Origin: a virus
Direction: 5' to 3' (one strand)
Length of the DNA: 47,405 nucleotides
Virus record (IMG/VR): IMGVR_UViG_3300033233_000056
Coordinates: 1-47,405 of that record
Each line of letters begins with the position of its first letter. Within the stretch, counting starts at the first letter, position 1. This document shows, one piece after another, positions 32,775 to 40,211 of this stretch. Position numbers and translations under genes: made by a program. Below the pieces are notes generated by a model. The model was not told where the DNA came from, ran no database searches, and worked only from the letters and a program-made list of their open reading frames with translations.

Positions 32775-33157
32775 AAATCATCATCGGAACTGTTCCTCAT
32801 AAAAATCAACGATACGAAACATGCGGGGATTGGTACACGGAAACCGATGGGGCGATTCATATCAAAGTATCCGATATGGGGAACGATGATTACGAATTCC
32901 TCGTTGCCCTGCATGAACTCTGCGAATACTGGCTTTGTAACAAGCGGGGAATCCCCGAGGAGAAGATCACGGCGTTCGACGTACAGTTCGAGCGAGATCG
33001 GGACAAGGGGCTTCACGGGGAGGACGAAGAGCCGGGAGACGATCCGAATGCCCCATATCGCCGTGAGCACTTCTTTGCGACAAACATCGAACGAATGATG
33101 GCTCACGAACTGGGCGTAGACTGGGCTGAATATAACAGGACGATAATGAGCCTTTAA
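32771..33157 (+). CDS. HExxE-motif phage protein, possible metallopeptidase-like
   Basis: A 128-residue protein: MKIIIGTVPHKNQRYETCGD, then FLVALHELCEYWLCNKRG, then a conserved-looking end with REHFFATNIERMMAHELGVDW. The HELCE segment on a helix resembles a zincin HExxH/E motif, but a third ligand is not obvious, so activity is uncertain. I recall similar phage proteins of unknown function. ATGA coupling to the ATP-grasp gene suggests they act together, for instance on the same peptide or tail protein. Confidence 0.55.
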   Translation: MKIIIGTVPHKNQRYETCGDWYTETDGAIHIKVSDMGNDDYEFLVALHELCEYWLCNKRGIPEEKITAFDVQFERDRDKGLHGEDEEPGDDPNAPYRREHFFATNIERMMAHELGVDWAEYNRTIMSL

Positions 33158-33169
33158 GGAGGCTTTTTT

Positions 33170-33448
33170 ATGGCGCGTTTCCCTTTGTACGATGTCGTCC
33201 GTGACGGGACCGGGAAGGTGGTTTCCGGCGCGACGGTGGCATTCAAGGTTCATTCGACAGGCGCCACTGCGACCGTATACGCATCGGAGACCGGCGGAAC
33301 GCCGTTGTCTGGCGGGCAAACGACAACGGGGGATGACGGACTGTTCATTGTCTGGGCAGATTCGGCGGACTACGCTGTAGATGATCTGTTCGAAGTTTCC
33401 ATCTCTAAGATTGGCTACACTACAACGACTAAGGTGGTGAAGTCATGA
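33170..33448 (+). CDS. Ig-like/carboxypeptidase-regulatory-like tail protein (92 aa)
   Basis: A small beta-sandwich by pattern: FPLYDVVRDGTGKVVSGATV, then VYASETGGTPLSGG, then a GLFIVWADSADYAVDDLFEV strand set. This is the module that often precedes phage tailspikes and links spike to tail. GGAGG precedes its ATG and the stop overlaps the tailspike start. Probably the adaptor for the tailspike 33445-35007. Confidence 0.65.
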   Translation: MARFPLYDVVRDGTGKVVSGATVAFKVHSTGATATVYASETGGTPLSGGQTTTGDDGLFIVWADSADYAVDDLFEVSISKIGYTTTTKVVKS

Positions 33449-35007
33449 GGAGCATGAGGAAGAAGTATCTCTGTGTGTCGCTGGCCTTATTGTTCTATGC
33501 TTCCTTGTTGCCGTGGTTTTTCCGGCCCTCTGCGGGGGCTGAAGAATACTACAATTACAGGGCTCACAACATCACCGGCGACAACACGGGTCGCGTACAA
33601 GGTTTCTCTTTGGGTTCTGCGTCCTACACGGATAATGGGTACTTTGGCGACATTGTCGTGAAGGGTCCGTGGGTGGACGTAAGGGCGTTTGGGGCGGTTA
33701 CCGCGACGAATGTGCAAACCGTCGTGGATTGCACCGCTATTGCAGGGAAGTCCATCCTCATCCCCCCCGGAAATTATACGTTCTCTGGAACCGTTACCCT
33801 TCCGAATCGCGCCATTCGGATCATCGGCGACAATGCGGTTATCAACCAAACTGGCGGCGTTCCGACGTTTCTGCAAACGAATCACGTCTACACAGAAATA
33901 TCGGGCATCCGATTTACCGGAAACGGGAATGGAATCAAGTTCAACACATCTTTGACCTCGGAGATGTACCGTGACTTCCTGATCGACCGCTGCGAGTTTG
34001 CACCGGATGCTGGCGTGTACGGGGTATATGTCTATGGGGCGAGGACGGGGTACATCACGAATTGCCTGTTCGAAGGGGGCTCCGGGATTTACCTGCAAAG
34101 CGCGTGTCTGCCGTTCGTCATAAATTCGACCTTCAAGGGAACATCCGTTGGCGGTGTTGGTTCCGGGAACGGGATCATGTACGACGGAGACGGCCTCGGG
34201 ACATCGTGCGGCATCGGAATCCGGGATTCGGAAATCCTTGGGTACGACAACGGGCTGGTGATTCGGTACTCCGATTGGGGCAACATCTCGGGGTCCACCA
34301 TCGACTACAACAACAATTCCATTAGGCTGGAATCAACGGAGAATGTCACGATCTCCGGCGGGAATTACATCGGTGGGTCGCAGATATACGACAACGCCGC
34401 GATATGGATCGGGCAGGGTGTCGGCGCGGTAGGGACGCCGGACTATTCAGACCACATACTCATCGAGGGTAATATCATCACCGGCCATCGGGAAAGCGGA
34501 ACCGCATACGACGCCATCCGAGTGACCGGCGGGGCGATAGATGTACAGATTATCGGGAATGGCATCCATTTCTGGAACCGATACGGGATCAATTTCGACA
34601 ACACTACGTACCTGAAGATCATGGGGAACAACATCAATCCACGAGGGGGGTTCGGCACCTATTCCATCTATAACAGCGGGGCCGGTGGGGATTCCACCGT
34701 GTACATAGGCCAGAACAATATCTTGGCCGGTAAGCCGATCGCTGGTATTTCTTTCGCGCACCTTCGGGACAACATCGGTCACCTATCTCGAATGTGTGGA
34801 ACTCAGGCATTCGACAACGTGACGAGCGCAGTCGTATCTCACGGGCTGGCGTTGACCCCTAACGCGATCCAACTCACGGGGTCGTCAACCTCCCTCGGGA
34901 ATCTGTGGGTAACCAATGTCACCTCGACGCAATTCACAATCCACAGCGACAACAATGTGTCGGGCCAGATCGTCTATTGGTGCGCAGAGAAGGCGCAAGG
35001 GAATTAA
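33445..35007 (+). CDS. Tailspike-like beta-helix protein with signal peptide
   Basis: The N-terminus is MRSMRKKYLCVSLALLF, a signal-like segment ending near SAGA, then GDIVVKGPWVDVRAFGA, the usual entry to phage pectate-lyase-like spikes (V-D-V-R-A-F-G-A followed by a TVVDC turn). The body is a parallel beta-helix with regular turns (ISGNNINP-like, IGGSQIYDNAAIW). The C-terminal 60 residues (HGLALTPNAIQLTGSSTSLG ... FTIHSDNNVSGQIVYWCAEK) are the common phage fibre end domain. It likely binds or cuts host surface polysaccharide. A signal peptide on a tailspike is unusual. Confidence 0.75.
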   Translation: MRSMRKKYLCVSLALLFYASLLPWFFRPSAGAEEYYNYRAHNITGDNTGRVQGFSLGSASYTDNGYFGDIVVKGPWVDVRAFGAVTATNVQTVVDCTAIAGKSILIPPGNYTFSGTVTLPNRAIRIIGDNAVINQTGGVPTFLQTNHVYTEISGIRFTGNGNGIKFNTSLTSEMYRDFLIDRCEFAPDAGVYGVYVYGARTGYITNCLFEGGSGIYLQSACLPFVINSTFKGTSVGGVGSGNGIMYDGDGLGTSCGIGIRDSEILGYDNGLVIRYSDWGNISGSTIDYNNNSIRLESTENVTISGGNYIGGSQIYDNAAIWIGQGVGAVGTPDYSDHILIEGNIITGHRESGTAYDAIRVTGGAIDVQIIGNGIHFWNRYGINFDNTTYLKIMGNNINPRGGFGTYSIYNSGAGGDSTVYIGQNNILAGKPIAGISFAHLRDNIGHLSRMCGTQAFDNVTSAVVSHGLALTPNAIQLTGSSTSLGNLWVTNVTSTQFTIHSDNNVSGQIVYWCAEKAQGN

Positions 35008-35008
35008 C

Positions 35009-35434
35009 ATGCGCGATTCCTTTCCCGCCGCCGTCGCGTTCGTGCTCTCGCACGAGGGCGGATACTCGTATGATCCGCAGGACCCCGGCGGGGAGACGAA
35101 GTTCGGGATCAGCCGCCGGGCTTATCCCAACATCGACATCGCCGCGCTCACGGAGGAGGGGGCGAAGGAGATCTACCTGCGCGATTACTGGATGCCGGTG
35201 GCCGATGCCCTGCCTACCCCGGCGGACATCGTGGCCTTCGATGCGGCAGTCAACCAAGGGCAGACGTTCGCCCGGGCGATGATCCACGAGTGCGAAGATG
35301 ACTGGATCGAGATGCTCTTCTACCGGATGAAAAAATACTCTGCTATCGTCGCGGGACATCCAGCGTCACAGAAATTTTTAAGGGGCTGGATCAACCGGGT
35401 AATCGACCTGTACGACTACATCAAGGGGGTATGA
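35009..35434 (+). CDS. Endolysin, GH108-type N-acetylmuramidase
   Basis: A 141-residue lysozyme. The N-terminus FVLSHEGGYSYDPQDPGG carries the catalytic Glu16 in the HEGGY motif, followed by TKFGISRRAYP, the hallmark of glycoside hydrolase family 108. The C-terminal half (AFDAAVNQGQTFA ... FLRGWINRV) fits the peptidoglycan-binding part found with this family. It cuts the glycan backbone of host peptidoglycan at lysis. There is no signal sequence, so release should depend on a holin among the small membrane genes that follow. Confidence 0.85.
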   Translation: MRDSFPAAVAFVLSHEGGYSYDPQDPGGETKFGISRRAYPNIDIAALTEEGAKEIYLRDYWMPVADALPTPADIVAFDAAVNQGQTFARAMIHECEDDWIEMLFYRMKKYSAIVAGHPASQKFLRGWINRVIDLYDYIKGV

Positions 35435-35435
35435 C

Positions 35436-35549
35436 ATGGGAGCGCGCATTCTGGATTGGTTGGCCGTGCACAAGGCCAACGTCGTGAGTTTCGTGATCGG
35501 CCTCATCGTCGGCGCGGTACTGGCGAATCTCGACCGGATGGTGGGGTGA
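35436..35549 (+). CDS. 37-aa single-pass membrane peptide of the lysis set
   Basis: A small frame between endolysin and the next gene: MGARILDWLAVHKANVVSFV, then a hydrophobic stretch and a charged LDRM tail. One predicted transmembrane helix. It starts 1 base after the endolysin stop and ends in an overlap with the next ATG. Short peptides of this kind next to an endolysin can be holins or holin antagonists; which one cannot be said. Confidence 0.5.
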   Translation: MGARILDWLAVHKANVVSFVIGLIVGAVLANLDRMVG

Positions 35550-35791
35550 TGGCCTCCGAGTGGGGTATCGCGGCGGACATCCGGGCCATCCTGTCGGACG
35601 ACGCTGGCCACCTATCGAGCAAGCGAGTCCTCGCTGTGACATGGGGGCTCGGCGTGTTCGCCGTGTGGGCCGCGGTGAGCATCCGCAAGGGAGAGATGGC
35701 CCCTCTGGCGTGGGAGCACGTCGGCATCGTACTGTCGCTCGCTGGTGTGGTGGCGGCCGGGAAATGGGGAGAGAAGCCCCCGGCGGGGTAG
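35549..35791 (+). CDS. Putative holin with two membrane segments
   Basis: An 80-residue protein with two hydrophobic segments, VLAVTWGLGVFAVWAAVSI and HVGIVLSLAGVVAAG, separated by a short positively charged loop, and a hydrophilic N-terminus. Size and topology fit a class II-like holin, and it lies within the lysis block. Start ATG 35549 overlaps the preceding stop (TGATG). Confidence 0.6.
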   Translation: MASEWGIAADIRAILSDDAGHLSSKRVLAVTWGLGVFAVWAAVSIRKGEMAPLAWEHVGIVLSLAGVVAAGKWGEKPPAG

Positions 35792-35803
35792 GAGGGAGGC
35801 GGT

Positions 35804-36397
35804 ATGTCGTGGACATCAAGGATCCCTGTACGGGCTGCGAGGTGGGGCCTGATTGCCCTACTCGTCGTGTGTGTGCTTGCCTACTTGCGTTTCGCCCCGG
35901 ATTCGCTCAAACCTTGGACGAACGCACCGCAACCGGCGGTGCAACCGTCCGAGCCGAAGGTGGTGACGAAGATCGAGCGGGTAGTCGTCCCCGGCCCCAC
36001 AAAGGTAGTCACCATCGAAAAGATAAAGTACGTCGATAAAGTCCCCGGAGCACTCACCCCGTCCACGGTGCAGGACAACGCCGCGCATGTCATCGCGTCG
36101 GCCACCATCCCCCCCTCCTCGGCCGGTGGCACCGCATCGGCCATCCTGCAATACGGGCAGGACAACGTGGCGACCGGCCGGATCGAGTACAAGCCGGCGT
36201 CGCCGCCGTTCTTCGCCGTGCAGAAGGAATTCGGCGTCCGGGCGGGCATGGGAACGGGCGGGCTCGTGCTCGGCGAGGTCTACGCCCGTCCGTTGAGGAT
36301 AGGGCCTGTGACTATCGAGGTTCGGGGATACGGCAGGCGAGATGATCGGAGCGGGGCCGATTTTGGGGCGGCAGTCCTCGCAGATTGGCGATTTTAA
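35804..36397 (+). CDS. Membrane-anchored periplasmic protein, possible spanin-like
   Basis: An N-terminal membrane anchor (WGLIALLVVCVLAYLRF) is followed by a Pro/Val-rich linker (VVTKIERVVVPGPTKVVTIEK) and a beta-rich C-terminal domain ending VEVRGYGRRDDRSGADFGAA. The topology, short cytoplasmic N-terminus with a long periplasmic part, suits an envelope protein made at lysis. Spanins usually have coiled-coils, which are not seen, so the role is uncertain. Confidence 0.5.
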   Translation: MSWTSRIPVRAARWGLIALLVVCVLAYLRFAPDSLKPWTNAPQPAVQPSEPKVVTKIERVVVPGPTKVVTIEKIKYVDKVPGALTPSTVQDNAAHVIASATIPPSSAGGTASAILQYGQDNVATGRIEYKPASPPFFAVQKEFGVRAGMGTGGLVLGEVYARPLRIGPVTIEVRGYGRRDDRSGADFGAAVLADWRF

Positions 36398-36433
36398 GCG
36401 GGACCATCAAAATAACCGAAGGACGGGAAACTC

Positions 36434-36694
36434 ATGGCGAATCCCAGCAACCTCCCTGACGACTTTTGGCAGAAACTTGACGAGCGCCTTGAAAAGTTGT
36501 CCGCCAAAATCGAGGACTGCAACCGTTCGATTGCTTCACTCACGGCCTACGGTTGCGCACAACGGCCTAACGACATCAGACGCATCGAGGAACTGGAGGG
36601 ATGGCGAACGAAGGGGATCATAGGCGTCATATCCACGTTCGTTCTGTCCATCGGCGCCTTGATCGGGATGCTGTTGTCGGGGCAGCATAAATGA
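36434..36694 (+). CDS. XhlA/hemolysin-like holin-associated protein
   Basis: Residues 10-60 form an amphipathic coiled-coil-like region (FWQKLDERLEKLSAKIEDCN), and the C-terminus is one membrane segment (GIIGVISTFVLSIGALIGMLL) with a short tail. This layout, helix then a single C-terminal transmembrane segment, is that of XhlA-type proteins that help holin-mediated lysis. It may also be a chemotaxis-like or tail-anchored phage protein. It overlaps the next gene by 4 bases. Confidence 0.55.
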   Translation: MANPSNLPDDFWQKLDERLEKLSAKIEDCNRSIASLTAYGCAQRPNDIRRIEELEGWRTKGIIGVISTFVLSIGALIGMLLSGQHK

Positions 36695-37062
36695 CTTCCC
36701 CTTGGTCGATCACGATCACGCCTGTCCCCGGATCGGAAGAGTGTCACATTAAGACATCCGATGGGCAGGAGTTCACCGTGCGCGGCCTCGCCTTATTCGC
36801 CGATGGGGGTGAAGGACACCTGTTTTCGTTTTGGTGGAACTCCCCGGCGATGGCCGCTTGCGGATGCGTCCGGGCGTTTTCCGAAGCCCTTCGGCGGGGC
36901 GATCCGTTCGCTATCGCATTCTACAAAAAGATGCTGCAAGGCATGGTGTCAATCACGGGATGCAAGGACCGGCAGACAATATCCGCTGAAGACCTCCTGC
37001 GGCGTTGGGACGCCGAGGATTTATTCAGGGCGGTACAGGAAACGAAGAAAAAACCTAACTAA
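36691..37062 (+). CDS. Hypothetical protein (123 aa), last plus-strand gene
   Basis: A soluble alpha/beta protein: strands at the start (WSITITPVPGSEECHIKT), then VRGLALFADGGEGH, and helices at the end (DLLRRWDAEDLFRAVQE). No domain recognised. It overlaps the XhlA-like gene and ends 12 bases before the convergent minus-strand operon, with no clear terminator between them. Confidence 0.5.
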   Translation: MTSPWSITITPVPGSEECHIKTSDGQEFTVRGLALFADGGEGHLFSFWWNSPAMAACGCVRAFSEALRRGDPFAIAFYKKMLQGMVSITGCKDRQTISAEDLLRRWDAEDLFRAVQETKKKPN

Positions 37063-37074
37063 CCGGGGTGAAAT

Positions 37075-37578
37075 TCACTCTTTCCGCCTTCGGATTGCTT
37101 TGGCGGCCCTGACCTTGCCCTTCCAGACATGCACCCGGTCCTGCAACGCTCCGACCAGTTCCTCTGGCGGTGGTGGCTTCCGGGCCGCCTGCTCCTCGGG
37201 AGACAGCGGAGCGAGGTTCAGCTCACGGCGGCCAGGTCCGGTGCCCACCAACTCGATGAACGTCTCATACTCGCCGCGCGCAAGGAGATCGAACGGCACG
37301 ACGCCGTCGCGGTCCTCGAGCAGCATGGTGCGGTTCTTCGCCGCGCAGCCGCGGTCCGCCTTGCGGACGACTGCGAGCACGCGACACAGATGCTCCTCGT
37401 TCGGAGCGTTCACCGGCTTGCCGCTCGCCCAGAAGTGCAGGCTGCGCCGGGCGACGTTGAACAGCGTGGCGAGCTGCTCCCAGGTGAGCCCGCTCAGTCG
37501 GCGCAGCTCCATGATGGCTGAGCTCGTGCTCTGCACTTCTGTATCCTCTTCGGGCTGCATCCTGCCCGCGCTCGTCAT
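37075..37578 (-). CDS. HTH (XRE-like) DNA-binding protein
   Basis: Residues about 20-75 hold a helix-turn-helix of the XRE type: IMELRRLSGLTWEQLATLFN, then VARRSLHFWASGKP. The rest is a charged, Pro-rich segment (APLSPEEQAARKPPPPEEL) and a basic helical end (KGKVRAAKAIRRRKE). It closes the leftward operon. It likely binds DNA as a regulator, perhaps acting late since it is farthest from the promoter. ATG 37578 has AAAAGGAGGAAG upstream; the longer frame upstream overlaps the neighbouring gene. Confidence 0.6.
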   Translation of the reverse strand: MTSAGRMQPEEDTEVQSTSSAIMELRRLSGLTWEQLATLFNVARRSLHFWASGKPVNAPNEEHLCRVLAVVRKADRGCAAKNRTMLLEDRDGVVPFDLLARGEYETFIELVGTGPGRRELNLAPLSPEEQAARKPPPPEELVGALQDRVHVWKGKVRAAKAIRRRKE

Positions 37579-37805
37579 TTCTTCCTCCTTTTGAGCCGTT
37601 CTGGCACGATGTGGTATTCGTGGCCCTCCCCGCAATCGCAGGGGACCTTGTAGCCTGCACGGCAGTCCTCTGTCATGCAGGTATCAGGGGATAGGTCGCT
37701 TATCAGGCAGGCACAGTCCCCCTGTTCATTGTAGAGGCCATCCCATTCGCCAAACTGGAGTTCCACATTAACCAATGTTTTCACGGTGACCGGCTTCCTT
37801 TTCAT
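37575..37805 (-). CDS. Hypothetical Cys-rich protein (76 aa)
   Basis: Six Cys residues (CAC, C, C, CDC patterns across residues 31-58) suggest a metal site. It begins MKRKPVTVKTLVNVEL and ends in a basic ERLKRRKK tail, whose coding sequence also supplies the ribosome binding site for the next gene. No named family. Confidence 0.5.
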   Translation of the reverse strand: MKRKPVTVKTLVNVELQFGEWDGLYNEQGDCACLISDLSPDTCMTEDCRAGYKVPCDCGEGHEYHIVPERLKRRKK

Positions 37806-37813
37806 CTTGGCAC

Positions 37814-38065
37814 CTACTCTGACTTCTCATAGGTCTTCTCGAAGATGTCCGGCTTGCAGGGATACAATTCCCCCTTCACTCCTCGGATGATCCAATCTCC
37901 AAGGTTCGCAGTCATCCTGCCTTCCAACGTGTCGATGTAGGCGCAACGATTCAACGGGTCGTAAACGACTCCGGCGATATGCTCGGGGTTCGGATGTGCG
38001 GAATCGAAAGCCGAATCTGTCAACTGCACGGCGTCAATCACAACCGGCTTCTTCCGGAATTTCAT
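37814..38065 (-). CDS. PGDYG-like phage protein, copy 1
   Basis: The start MKFRKKPVVIDAVQL and the end GDWIIRGVKGELYPCKPDIF followed by EKTYE are the marks of a very common small phage family (PGDYG-like, KPVVIEA start). Its function is unknown. The first 15 codons and the upstream ribosome binding site are almost identical in DNA to copy 2 at 39588-39872. It has an added segment (residues 18-45, with EHIAGVVYDPLNRCAYID) in the middle. Confidence 0.7.
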   Translation of the reverse strand: MKFRKKPVVIDAVQLTDSAFDSAHPNPEHIAGVVYDPLNRCAYIDTLEGRMTANLGDWIIRGVKGELYPCKPDIFEKTYEKSE

Positions 38066-38289
38066 TTCCCCCTCCTCTTTTTGGTGAGTACCTTATGTAC
38101 CTCCACCATCATGGCATTGTGTGCGGTTGCGCAGATTGAGTAGAGAGCGGCGATAGTTGGGCTGTGCATGTGTTCTGGCATACACTCAGTACGCAACTTC
38201 CCGTCTGCCCCTTCGATAACTACAACAATAGAATTATTCAGATATGCCGGGAACGCCGTGACAATAGATTCCCCTTCTCTGATTTTCAT
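38062..38289 (-). CDS. Hypothetical protein (75 aa)
   Basis: A small protein with a strand-rich first half (SIVTAFPAYLNNSIVVVIEG) and a helix in the second (IAALYSICATAHNAMMVEV). It overlaps the PGDYG-like gene by 4 bases. AT-richer than average. No domain recognised. Confidence 0.5.
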   Translation of the reverse strand: MKIREGESIVTAFPAYLNNSIVVVIEGADGKLRTECMPEHMHSPTIAALYSICATAHNAMMVEVHKVLTKKRRGK

Positions 38290-38301
38290 AATTGTCTGCT
38301 C

Positions 38302-38676
38302 CTACTTGATGTATTTCCTTGCGATATTGCAAAGGGCGAGGAATATCTCGTCTTTCTCCCTCTCCAACATTGGCAACTTCTCGTATTCCACCATATCGGG
38401 ATGAGTCTTCCTCTCGGGATCATACTCCTCCCCGTACTTCCATCCGAGCTGAATGTATTCATTCCACCATGCGTTATGTGCCTCTTTTGGGGATTTGAGC
38501 CGACTTGGGCCAAATTGCCTGACCACGGCTCTGACAAACTGCTCCTTGAATGCTTCGCTGCGCTGATTAAATGGCGGCGGTACCACAGGAGCATTTGCCG
38601 CCATCGCTGCCAAGCGGCATGCGTCGTAAACGAACCAAACCCTTCGAACATTCCGATCTTCTTCTTCTACGTTCAT
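38302..38676 (-). CDS. RyR-domain protein
   Basis: The C-terminal half (EAHNAWWNEYIQLGWKYGEE, then YDPERKTHPDMVEYEKL and EREKDEIFLALCNIARKYI) fits the RyR domain pattern: W-x-x-x-G-W-x-Y-G, the K-T-H-P-D turn, and the closing helix. RyR domains occur in phages, in nucleotide-based defence genes and in ryanodine receptors, and have been proposed to bind nucleotides or modified nucleotides; this is not proven for phage members. ATG 38676 is chosen because it has GAGAGA upstream and the longer frame is unlike protein. It overlaps the upstream gene by 4 bases. Confidence 0.7.
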   Translation of the reverse strand: MNVEEEDRNVRRVWFVYDACRLAAMAANAPVVPPPFNQRSEAFKEQFVRAVVRQFGPSRLKSPKEAHNAWWNEYIQLGWKYGEEYDPERKTHPDMVEYEKLPMLEREKDEIFLALCNIARKYIK

Positions 38677-39017
38677 TTCTCTCTCCCCAACCCCGCCCTC
38701 GCTCGAATGATCCCCTGCGGGCACACTGAGCAGTCAGCGTAATACCGGCCGCGGATCTCCCTGCAGTTCTCGTTGGTACACTTGAGCGCGGTCCGTAGGC
38801 GAGAATTCTCCTCCTGCAAGTGTGCTACAGTGGCGGCGATATCGGCAGGGACGCTGGTTGTCTGTTGGGCCGAGACAGGCCCCGCCTCCCTCATGACGGC
38901 GTTGACGAGTTCGGTTATAAGTTGATCCACTTTTTTCTTGATAGGAGCCCAAAATGGATCGTGAGCCCATATCTCTTTTTGGAGGTACCTTCGCAATTTT
39001 CTCTCTTCTTTAATCAT
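38673..39017 (-). CDS. Hypothetical helical protein with Cys pairs (114 aa)
   Basis: A helical N-terminal two thirds (LRRYLQKEIWAHDPFWAPIK and a leucine-rich coil LQEENSRLRTAL) followed by a Cys cluster (CTNENC ... CSVC) that probably binds zinc. The coil phrase EENSRLRTALK is like the ENERLRAERDA repeats in neighbouring genes. No known family. Confidence 0.5.
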   Translation of the reverse strand: MIKEERKLRRYLQKEIWAHDPFWAPIKKKVDQLITELVNAVMREAGPVSAQQTTSVPADIAATVAHLQEENSRLRTALKCTNENCREIRGRYYADCSVCPQGIIRARAGLGREK

Positions 39018-39322
39018 TCTTTCCTCCTTTGAATCGCCTCTAACCAGGCGATAGCAACTGCTGCTACGTGGACCAATTCCCTCTCAAGGTCGGTGGTGTC
39101 TTTCTTCTGGATAATTGAGTGAATGATGTCTTCTTCTCCAGAACCGCCGTATGGCGGGCCAGTGTGAACTGTTGCCCCCTGGATCAGGGCAGTTGCGACC
39201 TCACCGTACTCCTCGCCAAGGATTCCCAACCAATAATAATCGTTGTGATTTTGTTCTCCCCACTTTAAATCTTGTGCGGCGCGTTCCTTTGCTACCCTGA
39301 GCATGATCTCATCCGCGATCAT
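39014..39322 (-). CDS. MazG-like nucleotide pyrophosphohydrolase
   Basis: An all-helical 102-residue protein. Its start (ERAAQDLKWGEQNHNDYYWL) followed by GILGEEYGEVATALI and then DLERELVHVAAVAIAWLEAI is the motif layout of small MazG-like enzymes: E-E-x-x-E in one helix and E-x-x-H/D in the next, which hold magnesium. Such enzymes remove pyrophosphate from nucleoside triphosphates, and in phages may change nucleotide or alarmone pools. Starts on a repeated start-site sequence (39320-39339). Confidence 0.75.
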   Translation of the reverse strand: MIADEIMLRVAKERAAQDLKWGEQNHNDYYWLGILGEEYGEVATALIQGATVHTGPPYGGSGEEDIIHSIIQKKDTTDLERELVHVAAVAIAWLEAIQRRKE

Positions 39323-39591
39323 CCCTTGCCTCCTTTCGCCTCGTTCTCATCGCGGGCGATGGCAGCGTCTCGCGCTGCACGGAGGCGGGCGATGTCGGCG
39401 TCCCGCTCGGCGCGGAGGCGTTCGTTCTCCTCATTGATTCTTTCATACAGATCCATCGATGCTTCAGGAACACCGCATCGATGGAGCCGGCAGTAATCGT
39501 AGAGCATTCTGAAGGCCGTTATTTTCCCATAATGCTCCACCAATAGATCGAAAGCCGCCTTGCTTTCCGGGGTAAACTCAAATTCTTTCAT
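39319..39591 (-). CDS. Coiled-coil protein with ERLRAERDA repeats (90 aa)
   Basis: The first half is a small helical domain (FTPESKAAFDLLVEHYGKIT), the second a coil with repeated RLRAERDADIARLRAARDA. The same repeat, and the coding DNA for it, occurs in 40385-40939 and 40949-41569. The last codons (AKGGKG) are made from the ribosome binding site of the next gene. Function unknown. Confidence 0.55.
   Translation of the reverse strand: MKEFEFTPESKAAFDLLVEHYGKITAFRMLYDYCRLHRCGVPEASMDLYERINEENERLRAERDADIARLRAARDAAIARDENEAKGGKG
39320..39339 (-). promoter_or_regulatory. Start-associated sequence, copy 1
   Basis: GCGAAAGGAGGCAAGGGATG on the minus strand: ribosome binding site plus start codon of the MazG-like gene. 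The same 20 bases occur at 40386-40405, with a near copy at 40185-40204. Confidence 0.75.
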
Positions 39592-39872
39592 GCGTTCTTC
39601 TCCTCCACAGGCTCGTAGTTCTTAGAGAATATGTCCTCCTCGCGGGTATATAACTCTTTACTACCTTTGATGATCCAATCGCCGGGCTTTATGTATAGCG
39701 TTCCGTTCCGTTGCCGAATCTTGATATCGGTTTCACCGGCCTCGAGCTGTATCGTTTCGCCTGCCTTAATATTTAGCGCGTCGAAACGTAGAATCCACCG
39801 TAAAACCTCGGCCCAATTTTCCCCTGTGAACTGGATCGCTGATACCACAACCGGCTTCTTCCGGAATTTCAT
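39588..39872 (-). CDS. PGDYG-like phage protein, copy 2
   Basis: Begins MKFRKKPVVVSAIQFTGENW and ends with IKPGDWIIKGSKELYTREED and IFSKNYEP, so it holds the full PGDYG-like pattern. It is a paralogue of 37814-38065, with nearly identical DNA at the 5' end and ribosome binding site. Two copies of one family within 2 kb suggest local duplication. Function unknown. Confidence 0.7.
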   Translation of the reverse strand: MKFRKKPVVVSAIQFTGENWAEVLRWILRFDALNIKAGETIQLEAGETDIKIRQRNGTLYIKPGDWIIKGSKELYTREEDIFSKNYEPVEEKNA

Positions 39873-39881
39873 TTCCCCCTC

Positions 39882-40187
39882 CTACCCGGCGAGATATTTG
39901 ATGTAACGGTCTGCCAAGTCGCGATAGTTGTACAGTAAGTATTCGTCGGTCTCATGTTCCCATCCATCCCGGTCCGGAAACATGTGCTCGTAGGCGATCT
40001 TCGCCAGCGCCTCCCGGTCCAACTTCGCCCGGAAGCGGTCGAGTTGCTTCCTCAGGCCGTCCCGCTCGTAGCAAAGGTGCTCTTTTTCTGCCCCCAAGGC
40101 GCTCACTTCTGCCAGTAACGATTCCACTTGTTCAATCGCAAGCCCCAACCGCTGCTCATACTGATCCAATGTTGGACGATGGACCAT
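39882..40187 (-). CDS. Coiled-coil protein with shared C-terminal module (101 aa)
   Basis: A coiled-coil N-terminal half (LGLAIEQVESLLAEVSALGA) is followed by a 45-residue C-terminal module (KIAYEHMFPDRDGWEHETDE, then YLLYNYRDLADRYIKYLAG) almost identical to the end of 40949-41569. The DNA is near-identical too, including the region after the stop. The module is therefore a portable piece, copied between genes. Role unknown. Confidence 0.6.
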   Translation of the reverse strand: MVHRPTLDQYEQRLGLAIEQVESLLAEVSALGAEKEHLCYERDGLRKQLDRFRAKLDREALAKIAYEHMFPDRDGWEHETDEYLLYNYRDLADRYIKYLAG

Positions 40188-40204
40188 CCCTTTCCTCCTT
40201 TCGC
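40185..40204 (-). promoter_or_regulatory. Start-associated sequence, variant copy
   Basis: GCGAAAGGAGGAAAGGGATG, one base different from copies at 39320 and 40386. It supplies the ribosome binding site and start of 39882-40187. Confidence 0.7.
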
Positions 40205-40211
40205 TTCGCCC

